From assembly GCA_013360875.1 (NCBI GenBank), contig JABWAU010000020.1:1-41743 (forward strand): DNA of 41,743 bases, in the 5' to 3' direction. Below the pieces are notes generated by a model. It ran no database searches. It was not told the origin of the DNA and was given only the letters and a program-made list of their open reading frames with translations. Source of the DNA: Anaerolineales bacterium (GTDB lineage: Bacteria; Chloroflexota; Anaerolineae; Anaerolineales; Villigracilaceae). Of this stretch, positions 1 to 8,924 are shown in pieces (positions within the stretch are counted from its first letter, which is position 1; each line of letters starts with the position of its first letter). A program made the translations under genes and the position numbers.

Positions 1-22
1 ACACGCTTAACAACAGAATATC

Positions 23-95
23 GCCGAGATAGCTCAGTTGGTAGAGCACGCGACTGAAAATCGCGGTGTCCACAGTTCGATTCTGTGTCTCGGCA
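23..95 (+). tRNA. tRNA-Phe (GAA)
   Basis: A full 73-nt cloverleaf is visible. The acceptor arms GCCGAGA (23-29) and TCTCGGC (88-94) pair over seven base pairs, followed by discriminator A95. The anticodon stem CGCGA/TCGCG closes the loop CTGAAAA, giving anticodon GAA for phenylalanine. The T arm contains GTTCGATTC. No CCA is encoded. It is the first of three tRNA genes spaced 16-24 nt apart, probably processed from one transcript. Confidence 0.96.
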
Positions 96-119
96 CTCTC
101 GGTGGTTGGTTGATCGAAT

Positions 120-191
120 GCGGGCGTAGTACAGTGGTAGTACGTCTCCTTGCCAAGGAGAAGGTCGTGGGTTCGAATCCCATCGCCCGCT
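120..191 (+). tRNA. tRNA-Gly (GCC)
   Basis: A 72-nt cloverleaf. Acceptor arms GCGGGCG (120-126) and CGCCCGC (184-190) pair perfectly, with discriminator T191. The anticodon stem TCTCC/GGAGA encloses the loop TTGCCAA, giving anticodon GCC for glycine. The T arm has GGGTTCGAATCCC. CCA is not encoded. It lies 24 nt after tRNA-Phe. Confidence 0.96.
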
Positions 192-207
192 CAGTTCTTT
201 TATAAAT

Positions 208-279
208 GGCGTCGTGGCCAAGTGGTAAGGCAAGGGTCTGCAAAACCCTCATTCAGGGGTTCGAATCCCCTCGACGCCT
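208..279 (+). tRNA. tRNA-Cys (GCA)
   Basis: A 72-nt cloverleaf. Acceptor arms GGCGTCG (208-214) and CGACGCC (272-278) pair perfectly. The discriminator is T279, the U73 expected of tRNA-Cys. The anticodon stem AGGGT/ACCCT encloses CTGCAAA, so the anticodon is GCA. The T arm is GGGGTTCGAATCCCC. It ends the tRNA cluster and is followed by a terminator at about 304. Confidence 0.96.
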
Positions 280-303
280 CTTATCAATTTACGATTGACG
301 ATT

Positions 304-331
304 AACGCCTCGCGGCGTTTTTTGTTTTTTC
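304..331 (+). terminator. Rho-independent terminator after the tRNA cluster
   Basis: AACGCC (304-309), a TCGC loop and GGCGTT (314-319) form a six-base-pair hairpin, followed by a T-rich tract broken by one G (318-331). It lies 25 nt after tRNA-Cys and would end the tRNA transcript. The rest of 280-450 holds only the possible promoter noted at 377-387. Confidence 0.8.
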
Positions 332-376
332 CGGAACGGTTCGTTCGACGACTCCCGGCTCAAGGTTGCGCGACTT

Positions 377-387
377 TGTTATATAAT
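377..387 (+). promoter_or_regulatory. Possible -10 element for the multi-GAF HD-GYP gene
   Basis: TATAAT at 382-387 overlaps a possible extended -10 (TGTTATATA, from 377). No convincing -35 hexamer lies 16-18 nt upstream, so this is a candidate only. It sits about 65 nt before the ATG at 451. Confidence 0.4.
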
Positions 388-450
388 GTTCTCCGATGGA
401 CATGCAGCGTGGAGGAGATTCGTATTACCAACTTTAGGATTTGATTTGCA

Positions 451-3400
451 ATGAAAATTTTGTACGTTGAAGACGATACAACTCACGTGGAACTGACACA
501 ACGCACCCTTGAGGATAGTCTCAAGGAGCGTTTTGTCCTGCTCCATTCCGATTCGTTTCAAGCCGCGCTGGAGGTCCTCGAGAAAGAAACGGACATTGAC
601 ATTGTGCTATCCGACCTGCGTCTGCCGGACGGTTCGGGCTTGGACCTTTTGAAGAGGATCCGCGAAAGACCGATGCCTCCCGCAGTCGTGCTTGTCACCG
701 GGCAGGGGGACGAACAGGCGGCGGTGGCCGCGCTCAAGGCGGGCGCGGCGGATTATCTCGTCAAGCAAAGCGATTACTTGCACCGCCTCCCTTTTGTCGT
801 CACGAACGCGGTGGCGCAAAACAATCTGGCGCGCGAACAGGCGGCAAAACTCGAAGCCCAGGTCAGATACCAATCCCTCGTGGAGCAGACCCCTGCGGTC
901 GTCTTTCTGGATACGTTGGATGAGATCGAGGAGACGATCTATATCAGTCCGCGCGTCGAGGAACTGACCGGTTACACACCCGACGAATGGCAGGCGGATG
1001 ATTTCCGCTGGGAAGATCACATTCACCCCGAAGACAGGGAAAGGATTTTGGAGGCGGACAGGAGGTCGCGCGACAAAGGCGGGCGTTTCGCGGAGGAATA
1101 TCGCTTCATTCGTCGGGACGGCCGGGTCGTCTGGATCAAGGAGGATACCAGCCTGATCCGCGACGCGAACGGGAATCCACTCTACTGGCAGGGCATCCTG
1201 ATTGACATCACGCGTGAAAAAGAAGCCCAAGCCGCCATCCAGGAAAGCGAGGAAAGGTTCCGGCGCGTCTTTCACGCTTCACCCATCGCCACCTGTGTGG
1301 TAACGCTCGAGGAGGGGCGTTTTATTGACGCCAACCTTGCGTTCCAGAACCTGACCGGCATGTCCCTAGGCAGGTTGATCGGGTACACGTCGCTGGAATT
1401 GGGGTTCTGGGACCAGAAGAGCGAGCGGGAAAATTTCGTCCGGCGTTTGAAGGAGCAGGGTTCGCTGAAAGGGGTCGAGATCCAATTCAAGAACGTGCCG
1501 AACGGACCCAGGGATACGCTCGCCTATTACGAACTGGTCGAACTGGGCGGAACCGCCTGCGTGCTGGCAATGTTCTACGACGTGACCGAACAGAAGAACG
1601 CGCAAAAAGCGATACAGTCGGAACGGGATTTTGCCCTGCAGATTCTCAACAACATGGGGCAGGGTCTGACTGTTTCCGCCCGGGATGGTAGTTTCGAGTA
1701 TGTTAATCCGGCGTTTGCCGGGATGCTTGGGTACGCCGCAGAGGAAATGATCGGAAAGACCCCGCTGGATTTTACGGCGCCGGCAGATCGAGCCGCCCTG
1801 AGGGAGGAACGCGCCAAGCGCGAGAGCGGTATCTCGTCCACTTACGAATCGAGGCTGATCCACAAAGACGGGCGGGAGGTTCCGGTCACGATCACAGCAG
1901 TTCCGCGCGTGCAGGATGGGAAGATCATCGGCACGATCGCGGTCATTACCGATCTCACAAACCGCAAGCGGACGGAGGAGGCGCTGGCGCGGCAGGTCAA
2001 GGAATTGACCGTATTGCGCGCCGTCTCCGTTGCGGGAACGGAAGGCGGCTCTGAAGACGAGGTCATCGCAAAGATCGTAAGGATCACGACGCAGATCTAC
2101 GACGAGGTGTGCGGCGTACTTTTGCTCGAGGAGGGAGGCGCTACACTGAAACCGCATCCGTCCTATTTCGGAGCCAACGTCGAATACTGGAAGGATGGCG
2201 TCCCGATCGCGCAAGGCGTTACGGGGAAGTGTGTGTCGCTTGGAAGACCCCAGCGGCTTGGAAACATCAGCAAGGAACCGGCCTACATAGAGATCGCCTC
2301 GGGCATCCGCTCCGAGTTGTGCGTACCGATATACGTCAATAAAAGGATCATCGGCGTTTTCAACGTCGAGAGCAGGAAAGCGGAGGCCTTCGACGAGGAG
2401 GACGAACAGTTCCTGGTCACGGTGGCTGGCACGCTGGGAACGGCGCTGGAAAGCGTGCGCCTATATGAAACCGAACGCCTGCGACGCGAAGAGGCGGAGA
2501 CTCTGCGGGAGGCGACCGCGTCCCTGAGCGCACACATCGAGATCGAATCCCTGCTCGAACAGATCCTGGTCTCGCTTCGGAAGATCGTTCCCTACGACAG
2601 CGCCTCCATCTTCCTAGAGAAGAACGAAGAGGAAATGGAGATCGTCGCCGCAAAGGGCTTCCCCGAAGGGGAGAAGGTCGTCGGCAGGATCGTTAAAAAT
2701 ACTGCCAGATGGGCGGAATTGGTCAAGACGCGCCAGACGCTCATCATGCCAGACGCTCGGGAGGATCCGCGTTTCGAAAAATGGGAAGTCTCCCATGAGA
2801 TCCGCGGCTGGATGGGCGTCCCCATGATCACACAGGACAAGGTCGTCGGGTTCATCAACCTCGACAGCCACCGTGTCAACGCCTTTACCGAACGCGATGC
2901 GACGCTAGTGCAGATCTTTGCTCATTCCGCCGCCGTTGCGATCCAGAACGCGATCCTGTTCAACGCGGAGAGGGAACAACGCAAGCGCGAAGAAACCATG
3001 CTCGAACTGATGCGCGTCACCACCTCCACGCTCGAACTGGACGCGGTCATGCAAACCATCCTCCAGCACATGATCAACCTGATCCCCAGCGATTCGGGGA
3101 CCATCCAATTGCTCGAAAACGGCAGGCTTCGCATCACAGCCACGCAGGGATTCAAATCGGACGTTCTGATAATGGGTCAAACGCTCCGACTGGAGGATTC
3201 GCCCCTCAAACAACGGGCGTTGAACACCTTACAGCCCGTCTGGGTCAACGATACGCACCAGGACCCCAATTACAGGTTTTTCGCGGGCGTGGAGGATATC
3301 AATTCCTTCATGGCAATCCCCCTGGTTTACAAAGGGGACGCCATCGGGCTGGCTACGCTGGACAGCCGCCAACGCGGCCGGTACAGCCGGGAGGACGCCG

Positions 3401-6400
3401 AATTTGCCTTCACCATCGCGAACCAGGCAGCCATCGCCATCGGAAACGCGAGACTCTACCAGGAAGCCTTGAGAGCCTCGGAACGCCGCGCCGTTCTGCA
3501 CCGCATCAGCCAGGATATCGTCCGCTTCACCCAGGACGCGGAGCGGATCTACCGATCCATACATGAAGCCGCCGAAAAACTCATGCCCTGCAATGTGTTC
3601 ACGGTGACACTGAAGAACGAAGCCGCCGACGAAAACGTTTTCGTGTACGTGATGGAAAACGGGGTGAGATACCATCCCGAAAACAGACCCGCCCGCGAGG
3701 GGCTATCCGGCGCGGTCATCAACGAGGACAGGAGCGTCATCCTGAGAAATGAACAGGAGATCGAGGCGGCGGGCTTCCCGCATTTCGGCTCGACAATGCG
3801 CGTGAATTCTGTGGCGGCTGTTCCCATGCGGGTCGGGGACAAGACCATTGGCATGATCTCCGCGCAATCCTACGAGCCCAATTCGTATCAGGACGAAGAG
3901 CAGCGCCTGCTCGAAATGCTCGCCACCCATGCCGCGACCGCCATCGAGAATGCCCGCCTCTTTCAGGAGGAAAGACGCCGCACACAGATCATCGAAACGC
4001 TCGTGGACATCGCCAACGAGATCGCCACGACACAGGACATCATGCCCGTCCTCGACAAGATCACCCAGCGCGCCCTCGAACTCCTCCACGCAAACCACGT
4101 CGCGATCTACCTGCTCCACGACGACAACCACACGCTCAAGGTCATCACAGCCCAGGGAATACACAGGCAGGAACTGCTCGCCCAAACCCTGAAGGTCGGC
4201 GAAGGCATCACCGGCAGTGTGGTCGCCACAGGCAAGCCCGAAATCATAGAACTCGTCGCCAGCGACCGGAGGAGAAAACGCGTCCTCGGCACGCCGGAAA
4301 GCGACGCCGAACGCGAAACCATGATGTCCTCCCCGTTGATCCTGCGCGGGCGACGCATCGGCGCGATCAACGCCTGGAGATTGCGAACCAATGGCGTGTT
4401 CACCGGCGTGGAATTGAGCTTTTTGACCAGCATCGCGAACCAGGTATCGGTTGCGATCGAGTCGTCGAACCTGTTCAAGGAGACCGTCCGCCGCGCCCAG
4501 GAATCCGCCGCCATTGCGGAGGTCGGGCGGGATATTTCCGCCACGCTCCAACTGGACGTCGTTCTCAACAGGATCGCAACCTACGCCATGGAACTGTTGA
4601 ACGGCGAAAGCAGCGCCGTCTACCTGCTCGACCCGGCGCGTTCCCTCCTCAGGGCGATTGCGGCGCAGGGAAAGGACGCCGCGGAGATCATGAACGATCC
4701 GCTCGAGATGGGAAGGGGCATTCTTGGAAACCTTGCGTTGAACAAGGCGGGCGAGATCGTCAACGACACTTTCAACGACCCGCGCTCCGTCATCATCAAA
4801 GGAACGGAGGTGGATCCCCACGAACACCTTATGGGCGTGCCGGTCCTCGAAAAGGATCAATTGACGGGATTGGTGGTCGTATGGCGCAGCGGCGTCGAGA
4901 ATGAATTCAAACCCTCCGACCTCGATTTCCTTAACAGCCTCGCCCAGCAAGCCGCGACCGCCATCAAGAATGCCCGCCTTTACGATGAAGCGCAGCGCCG
5001 CCTCAGGGAGGTGGAAACCATCAACCGCCTGTCCTCCTCTCTGCGCGAGACCCAATCGCAGACGGAAATGTGCAACATCCTTCTCGACGAAACGCTCGAC
5101 CTGCTCGAAGCCGATCACGGATCGGTCTGGATACTGGACACCTCCATTAACATGATCGTCCAGCGCGCGGCGAGAGGCGTCGCCGAAAAGGTCAGAAACC
5201 CGCGCCTCAAGCCGAACGAGGGGATCGTGGGACACGTTCTCAACACGGGCAGGCGTCACATTTCCGCCGACATGAAGAACGACCCCCTTCTTTACAGAGG
5301 CAACCGGGATGTGATCCTGGACGGGTACGGAGGCGCGGGCATTCCCATCAAATCCACCGATGGGATTCTGGGGGTGCTGATCGTGCAAATCGAATCGAGC
5401 CGGCGCGTGGAGGATCACCTCAACCTGCTGGAAACGCTTGCCGAGATCGCGGGAAACGCGATCCACCGCGCGGACCTTTTCGACCAAAGCCAGGAACAGG
5501 TCCGCAAATTGACCACCCTGCGCGACATCGACTCCGCCATCGCCTCATCCACCGACCTGCGCGTGACTCTCAACATCCTGATGGATCATACGCTGAGACA
5601 TCTCAAAGTGGACGCGGTGGACATTTTGCTTTATCACCCGGAACTCCAAAGCCTGACGTACCTGTGCAGCGCCGGTTTCCGTTCCGCCTCCCCCACCCGC
5701 CCAATGATGAGGATCGGCGAGGGGCTGGCTGGGCAGGTCGTCCTGAAGGGAAGAATCGGGCAGGTCCCCGATCTGCAAAGGTCGAGCGAGGTGGCGCGCG
5801 ATCCCCTGCTGGCGCGCGAGGGTTTCGTCTCGTACATTGGCGTTCCGTTGATCGTAAAAGGCCAGATCAAGGGCGTATTCGAGATTTTCACCCGCTCTCC
5901 GCTCTCGATCAACGACGAATGGACGCAGTTCATGCAAACGCTGACGGGACAAGCCGCCATTGCGATTGACAACTCGCAGTTGTTCGATAACCTGCAGCGT
6001 TCCAACCAGGAGATCAGGCAGGCATACGATACGACGCTGGAAGGCTGGGCGCGCGCCCTCGAAATACGCGACCGTGAAACCGAGGGTCATACCCGCCGCG
6101 TGACCCAACTGACGATGCAACTTGCGCGCTACATGAACGTCAGCGACGACGAAATGGTCAACATCTATCGCGGCGTGCTTCTGCACGACATCGGCAAGAT
6201 GGGCGTGCCGGATCATATCTTGAGGAAGACGGGTCCGCTCACCGAACAGGAATGGGTCGAGATGCGCAAACATCCGCAATACGCCTTCGACCTGCTTTCC
6301 CCCATCCCCTACCTGCGCCCGGCGCTCGATATCCCTTATTGCCATCACGAGCATTGGGACGGGAGCGGTTATCCGCGCGGCTTGAAGGGCGAGCAGATCC

Positions 6401-6594
6401 CGCTTGCGGCGCGCATCTTTTCCGTCGTGGATATTTGGGACGCCCTGCTCTCGGACCGTCCCTACCGGAAAGCGTGGCGCGAGGACAAGGTGATCGCATA
6501 CCTAAAGGAGATCTCGGGCGCCATTCTCGATCCGAAAGTCGTCAACGCCTTTATGAGGATGCTCGAGGAAAACGAAATAATAAAAAAGGGATAG
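451..6594 (+). CDS. Receiver-PAS-GAF(x8)-HD-GYP signalling protein
   Basis: This 2047-residue cytoplasmic protein probably hydrolyses cyclic di-GMP. Residues 1-120 are a response-regulator receiver domain with acidic residues E7, D8, D9, phospho-acceptor D55, T83 and K105. Three PAS domains follow at about 140-255, 265-380 and 390-510, ending in the usual DIT/DVT/DLT-type motifs. Eight GAF-like modules then run from about 540 to 1845. The C-terminus (about 1855-2040) is an HD-GYP domain with LLHDIGK near 1910 and HHEHWDGSGYP near 1965. No histidine kinase or GGDEF domain is present, so input from phosphorylation and many ligand pockets would converge on one phosphodiesterase. No membrane segment is visible. 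The start ATG at 451 directly precedes the receiver core; the Shine-Dalgarno is weak. No cognate kinase gene adjoins it. Domain boundaries are estimated by eye. Confidence 0.9.
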   Translation: MKILYVEDDTTHVELTQRTLEDSLKERFVLLHSDSFQAALEVLEKETDIDIVLSDLRLPDGSGLDLLKRIRERPMPPAVVLVTGQGDEQAAVAALKAGAADYLVKQSDYLHRLPFVVTNAVAQNNLAREQAAKLEAQVRYQSLVEQTPAVVFLDTLDEIEETIYISPRVEELTGYTPDEWQADDFRWEDHIHPEDRERILEADRRSRDKGGRFAEEYRFIRRDGRVVWIKEDTSLIRDANGNPLYWQGILIDITREKEAQAAIQESEERFRRVFHASPIATCVVTLEEGRFIDANLAFQNLTGMSLGRLIGYTSLELGFWDQKSERENFVRRLKEQGSLKGVEIQFKNVPNGPRDTLAYYELVELGGTACVLAMFYDVTEQKNAQKAIQSERDFALQILNNMGQGLTVSARDGSFEYVNPAFAGMLGYAAEEMIGKTPLDFTAPADRAALREERAKRESGISSTYESRLIHKDGREVPVTITAVPRVQDGKIIGTIAVITDLTNRKRTEEALARQVKELTVLRAVSVAGTEGGSEDEVIAKIVRITTQIYDEVCGVLLLEEGGATLKPHPSYFGANVEYWKDGVPIAQGVTGKCVSLGRPQRLGNISKEPAYIEIASGIRSELCVPIYVNKRIIGVFNVESRKAEAFDEEDEQFLVTVAGTLGTALESVRLYETERLRREEAETLREATASLSAHIEIESLLEQILVSLRKIVPYDSASIFLEKNEEEMEIVAAKGFPEGEKVVGRIVKNTARWAELVKTRQTLIMPDAREDPRFEKWEVSHEIRGWMGVPMITQDKVVGFINLDSHRVNAFTERDATLVQIFAHSAAVAIQNAILFNAEREQRKREETMLELMRVTTSTLELDAVMQTILQHMINLIPSDSGTIQLLENGRLRITATQGFKSDVLIMGQTLRLEDSPLKQRALNTLQPVWVNDTHQDPNYRFFAGVEDINSFMAIPLVYKGDAIGLATLDSRQRGRYSREDAEFAFTIANQAAIAIGNARLYQEALRASERRAVLHRISQDIVRFTQDAERIYRSIHEAAEKLMPCNVFTVTLKNEAADENVFVYVMENGVRYHPENRPAREGLSGAVINEDRSVILRNEQEIEAAGFPHFGSTMRVNSVAAVPMRVGDKTIGMISAQSYEPNSYQDEEQRLLEMLATHAATAIENARLFQEERRRTQIIETLVDIANEIATTQDIMPVLDKITQRALELLHANHVAIYLLHDDNHTLKVITAQGIHRQELLAQTLKVGEGITGSVVATGKPEIIELVASDRRRKRVLGTPESDAERETMMSSPLILRGRRIGAINAWRLRTNGVFTGVELSFLTSIANQVSVAIESSNLFKETVRRAQESAAIAEVGRDISATLQLDVVLNRIATYAMELLNGESSAVYLLDPARSLLRAIAAQGKDAAEIMNDPLEMGRGILGNLALNKAGEIVNDTFNDPRSVIIKGTEVDPHEHLMGVPVLEKDQLTGLVVVWRSGVENEFKPSDLDFLNSLAQQAATAIKNARLYDEAQRRLREVETINRLSSSLRETQSQTEMCNILLDETLDLLEADHGSVWILDTSINMIVQRAARGVAEKVRNPRLKPNEGIVGHVLNTGRRHISADMKNDPLLYRGNRDVILDGYGGAGIPIKSTDGILGVLIVQIESSRRVEDHLNLLETLAEIAGNAIHRADLFDQSQEQVRKLTTLRDIDSAIASSTDLRVTLNILMDHTLRHLKVDAVDILLYHPELQSLTYLCSAGFRSASPTRPMMRIGEGLAGQVVLKGRIGQVPDLQRSSEVARDPLLAREGFVSYIGVPLIVKGQIKGVFEIFTRSPLSINDEWTQFMQTLTGQAAIAIDNSQLFDNLQRSNQEIRQAYDTTLEGWARALEIRDRETEGHTRRVTQLTMQLARYMNVSDDEMVNIYRGVLLHDIGKMGVPDHILRKTGPLTEQEWVEMRKHPQYAFDLLSPIPYLRPALDIPYCHHEHWDGSGYPRGLKGEQIPLAARIFSVVDIWDALLSDRPYRKAWREDKVIAYLKEISGAILDPKVVNAFMRMLEENEIIKKG

Positions 6595-6644
6595 CGGCAT
6601 CCCGCGCCGCCATCCCAAAAGAACGTCCCCGGATTTACAGTATC

Positions 6645-6715
6645 GCAAGATTTATCTTGCCTCGCACTGCAAGGCTTTATCCTGCCTCGTACCGCAACAC
6701 ATCCTGCGGTGTTGC
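6645..6715. repeat. Three tandem hairpin units between convergent genes
   Basis: Three hairpins follow one another at a period of about 24 nt: GCAAGA/TCTTGC (6645-6660), an imperfect GCAAGG/CCTGC unit (6669-6685) and GCAACAC/GTGTTGC with an 8-nt loop (6694-6715). The first two units share most of their sequence, including GCCTCG after the hairpin. They sit between the stop at 6594 and the tyrS stop at 6742, so they could end transcription from both sides, although no U tract follows. The remaining bases of 6595-6741 show nothing else. Confidence 0.5.
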
Positions 6716-6741
6716 AGCGCGGGAAAGCCGGGCAAGGTGGG

Positions 6742-7953
6742 TTACTTGACCCTCAGGAACTTCCGCCTGCCAACCTGCAACACGCCCGGATGCGGGAAAG
6801 GGACGTCCCCGCGTTCTAGCGCTTCGCCGTCGAGCCGCACGCCCTTCTGGTCTATGAGGCGGCGCGCTTCGCTCCTGCTCGAAGCCATTCTGGAAGCAAG
6901 GATCACGTCCAGCACGGTTTCTCCCTTTTTCAGGGTATGTTCGGGCATTTCCCTGGGCGCTTCCCGTTCCTGGAAGACGCGTTTGAAATGTTCCTCGGCT
7001 TTAACCGCATGGGCTTCTCCATGAAAGATGCTGACGATTTCACGCGCCAACTCCATCTTTACATCACGCGGGTGACGCGTTTGATTTGCCAGAGCGTTCT
7101 CCACAGATCTAACCTGCTCCGGCGTGTAACGCGTAACCAGCTTGAAGTAAATGGGCATGACATGGTCGGGCAGACTCATAACCTTGCCGTACATATCTTC
7201 CGGGTCAGCCAGTATCGGAATATGATTGCCCAGCGACTTGGACATGCGAATGACGCCATCCGTGCCGGGCAAAATGGCAAGCAAAATGCCGACTTGCGGA
7301 CGCTGACCGAACATTTCCTGCAACTTGCGTCCGGCGGTTATGATGTTGAACAACTGATCGCTGCCGCCCACCTGTACATCTGCGTTCAAGGCGACCGCGT
7401 CATATCCCTGCATGAGCGCGTAAAAAGTTTCGTGCAGGTAAACCGGCTCGCCCTTGTCCCACCGCAATTTGAAGTTCTCGCGCGCGACAAACTGCTGGAT
7501 GGTAAATCCCGAACCAAGTTTAATAAGATCAGCCAGTTTCAGATCGAGCAGCCATTCGTGATTGAAGCGAACTTTTGTTTTTTGACGGTCGAGAACGTGA
7601 TAAGCCTGTTCGGCATAAGTCCGCGCATTATGCTCGGTCTGCTCCCTGGTCAACACAGCCCGGAGCCGGTCCTGGTCGGATGGGTCCCCGACCATGCTTG
7701 TTCCTGTTCCAATGAGGAAGGTCACGTCATGACCCAAATCCTGGAACTGGCGCAATTTGCGCATCGTGATCGTGTGACCCAGGTGCAGGTCGGAAGTCCG
7801 AGGGTCATACCCGCAGTACACGCGCAGAGGTCTGCCCTCTTTTTCGGCGTCCATCAGGCGCTGGCGCAGTTCATTCGTCATCGCCTTTTTCAATTCCTCA
7901 TCGCCGTATTCGGTGCCTTGCATCAATAGTTCGACTTGTTCTTCGATATTCAC
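6742..7953 (-). CDS. tyrS: Tyrosyl-tRNA synthetase
   Basis: A 403-residue class I aminoacyl-tRNA synthetase that charges tRNA-Tyr with tyrosine in the cytoplasm. The class I signature HLGH lies near residue 57 and the KMSKS-like RMSKS near residue 238. The tyrosine pocket region includes VGGSDQLFNI. The C-terminal 60 residues form an S4 RNA-binding domain (DVILASRMASSRSEARRLI). The length matches the TyrZ/TyrS family. The start is GTG at 7953, with GGAGG eight nucleotides upstream; no better ATG exists before the conserved N-terminus. The 268-nt stretch upstream contains a terminator hairpin with a competing fold (8051-8095), which could control read-through into this gene. The gene is convergent with the HD-GYP gene at 451-6594. 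Confidence 0.96.
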   Translation of the reverse strand: MNIEEQVELLMQGTEYGDEELKKAMTNELRQRLMDAEKEGRPLRVYCGYDPRTSDLHLGHTITMRKLRQFQDLGHDVTFLIGTGTSMVGDPSDQDRLRAVLTREQTEHNARTYAEQAYHVLDRQKTKVRFNHEWLLDLKLADLIKLGSGFTIQQFVARENFKLRWDKGEPVYLHETFYALMQGYDAVALNADVQVGGSDQLFNIITAGRKLQEMFGQRPQVGILLAILPGTDGVIRMSKSLGNHIPILADPEDMYGKVMSLPDHVMPIYFKLVTRYTPEQVRSVENALANQTRHPRDVKMELAREIVSIFHGEAHAVKAEEHFKRVFQEREAPREMPEHTLKKGETVLDVILASRMASSRSEARRLIDQKGVRLDGEALERGDVPFPHPGVLQVGRRKFLRVK

Positions 7954-8050
7954 TTGTGCCTCCAGGTAACGCGAGATTTACCTCGTCCGCAACGATATGT
8001 ATCCTCTTCGAGGACCTTGTATTGCGCTGTGAACGCAAAAGCCTGCATAA

Positions 8051-8081
8051 ACAAAAACGCGCCCGCGATGGTGGGCGCGTT
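8051..8081 (-). terminator. Intrinsic terminator upstream of tyrS
   Basis: Read on the minus strand, AACGCGCCC (8081-8073) pairs with GGGCGCGTT (8064-8056) across an 8-nt loop and is followed by a U tract (8057-8051). It lies 98 nt before the tyrS start and 140 nt after the stop of the upstream lipoprotein gene. It could simply end the lipoprotein transcript, or act as an attenuator in a tyrS leader if a promoter lies between 8100 and 8150. The minus-strand TATTAT at 8117-8122 is a possible -10 element. Confidence 0.8.
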
Positions 8082-8095
8082 CATATTCACCATCG
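8066..8095 (-). promoter_or_regulatory. Alternative hairpin competing with the tyrS leader terminator
   Basis: A perfect 8-base inverted repeat, CGATGGTG (8066-8073) and CACCATCG (8088-8095), overlaps the terminator. The downstream copy occupies the terminator loop plus one stem base, so pairing with the upstream copy would place the terminator's 5' arm in a loop and block the terminator. This is the geometry of an antiterminator. No T-box consensus (TGGNACCGCG) is visible. The regulatory role is inference. Confidence 0.45.
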
Positions 8096-8221
8096 TCGGG
8101 TTTACGGATGGGGATAATAATACAAATTCACAAACCGGATCTCGAACATGCGCCCATTATACACGCAAGCAGTCCTGTGGACAACGATACCGGCGGCCGC
8201 CGCGCAGGTTGACAACCTGCC

Positions 8222-8884
8222 TCACTGACCCAAATTGACAGCGAAAGACCACGGACCTTTGACCGTGTAGAACTCGTCGCTGTAGACGATCCGTTCCGCC
8301 TCCTCCTGGGACATTGAGTCGGGTTTGCTCACGATCTGCATAACCTGCACCCCGGCCGAATCCACGCATGCCAGTTGGATGGCGATTCCGCGCTCATTGA
8401 GCGTCTGCTGGATCTTGGGCATGTAGATCGAGCAATATTCCTCGGCGCGCGGCGGCGCGGCGATGGCGTCAATCGTGATGACGGCGGCAGACAGGTCCGC
8501 GTCGGGCGGGATGTTGAAGAACGACAGGTCGTCGCACCTCAAGCCCGATTGACCTTCCGCCGCCTCCCGCAAACTCAGCATGGTCGAACCGAAATCAACC
8601 GCCGCCCCGCCCGTGTATTGCAGGCTGGCGCTCCACACGGACCAGTCGGACGTATCCAGCAGGGTGTAACACACTTCGATGTGAACTTCCTTGCCGTCGC
8701 GCCAGGCGCGGTTCACGCGCGCCTCGATCCCGTTGGCGGCTTGAACCGCGGAGACAGGGGCGGCTTCGACGGTGGGATAGGATGGGTCAATGTAAGCGGT
8801 GGGCAGCGGCGGTTCCGCATTCGGCGCGGATGGCAGGTTGCACGCGGAAAGAAGAAGGACGAGCAGGACGAATATCTTTTTCAT
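8222..8884 (-). CDS. Hypothetical lipoprotein
   Basis: A 220-residue exported protein of unknown function. The N-terminus is a lipoprotein signal peptide: two lysines, a leucine/valine-rich core and the lipobox LSAC with the lipidated cysteine at residue 15. A Pro/Ala-rich linker of about 30 residues follows, as is common for anchored extracellular domains. The mature part has four further cysteines that could form disulfides, and aspartate/serine-rich segments; I recognise no family. It would be processed by the Lgt (13685-14467) and LspA (29501-30049) encoded in this window. The start ATG has AGGAGA seven nucleotides upstream. It is separated from the epimerase gene upstream by a short hairpin terminator at 8894-8916. 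Confidence 0.75.
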   Translation of the reverse strand: MKKIFVLLVLLLSACNLPSAPNAEPPLPTAYIDPSYPTVEAAPVSAVQAANGIEARVNRAWRDGKEVHIEVCYTLLDTSDWSVWSASLQYTGGAAVDFGSTMLSLREAAEGQSGLRCDDLSFFNIPPDADLSAAVITIDAIAAPPRAEEYCSIYMPKIQQTLNERGIAIQLACVDSAGVQVMQIVSKPDSMSQEEAERIVYSDEFYTVKGPWSFAVNLGQ

Positions 8885-8893
8885 GGGTCTCCT

Positions 8894-8916
8894 AAAAACC
8901 GCCAGCGGGCAGGCGG
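8894..8916 (-). terminator. Short GC-rich terminator between epimerase and lipoprotein genes
   Basis: On the minus strand CCGCC (8916-8912), an 8-nt loop and GGCGG (8903-8899) are followed directly by TTTTT (8898-8894). The stem is only five base pairs but fully GC. It lies 9 nt after the epimerase stop and just before the lipoprotein Shine-Dalgarno, so it would end or attenuate the upstream transcript. Confidence 0.55.
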
Positions 8917-8924
8917 ACTTCCTG

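Noticed and set aside
1-279. Integration site at the tRNA cluster
   Set aside because: No integrase or direct repeat of a tRNA 3' end is visible in the window.
3703-5487. Long open frame on the minus strand inside the HD-GYP gene
   Set aside because: It mirrors a real gene in GC-rich codons, has no recognisable motif and no Shine-Dalgarno. Similar frames opposite ftsK (15065-17089), the permease (11461-12789) and the first MttB gene (35474-36715) were rejected for the same reason.
7954-8160. T-box riboswitch before tyrS
   Set aside because: The conserved T-box sequence is absent and the leader upstream of the terminator is too short for stem I and the specifier loop.
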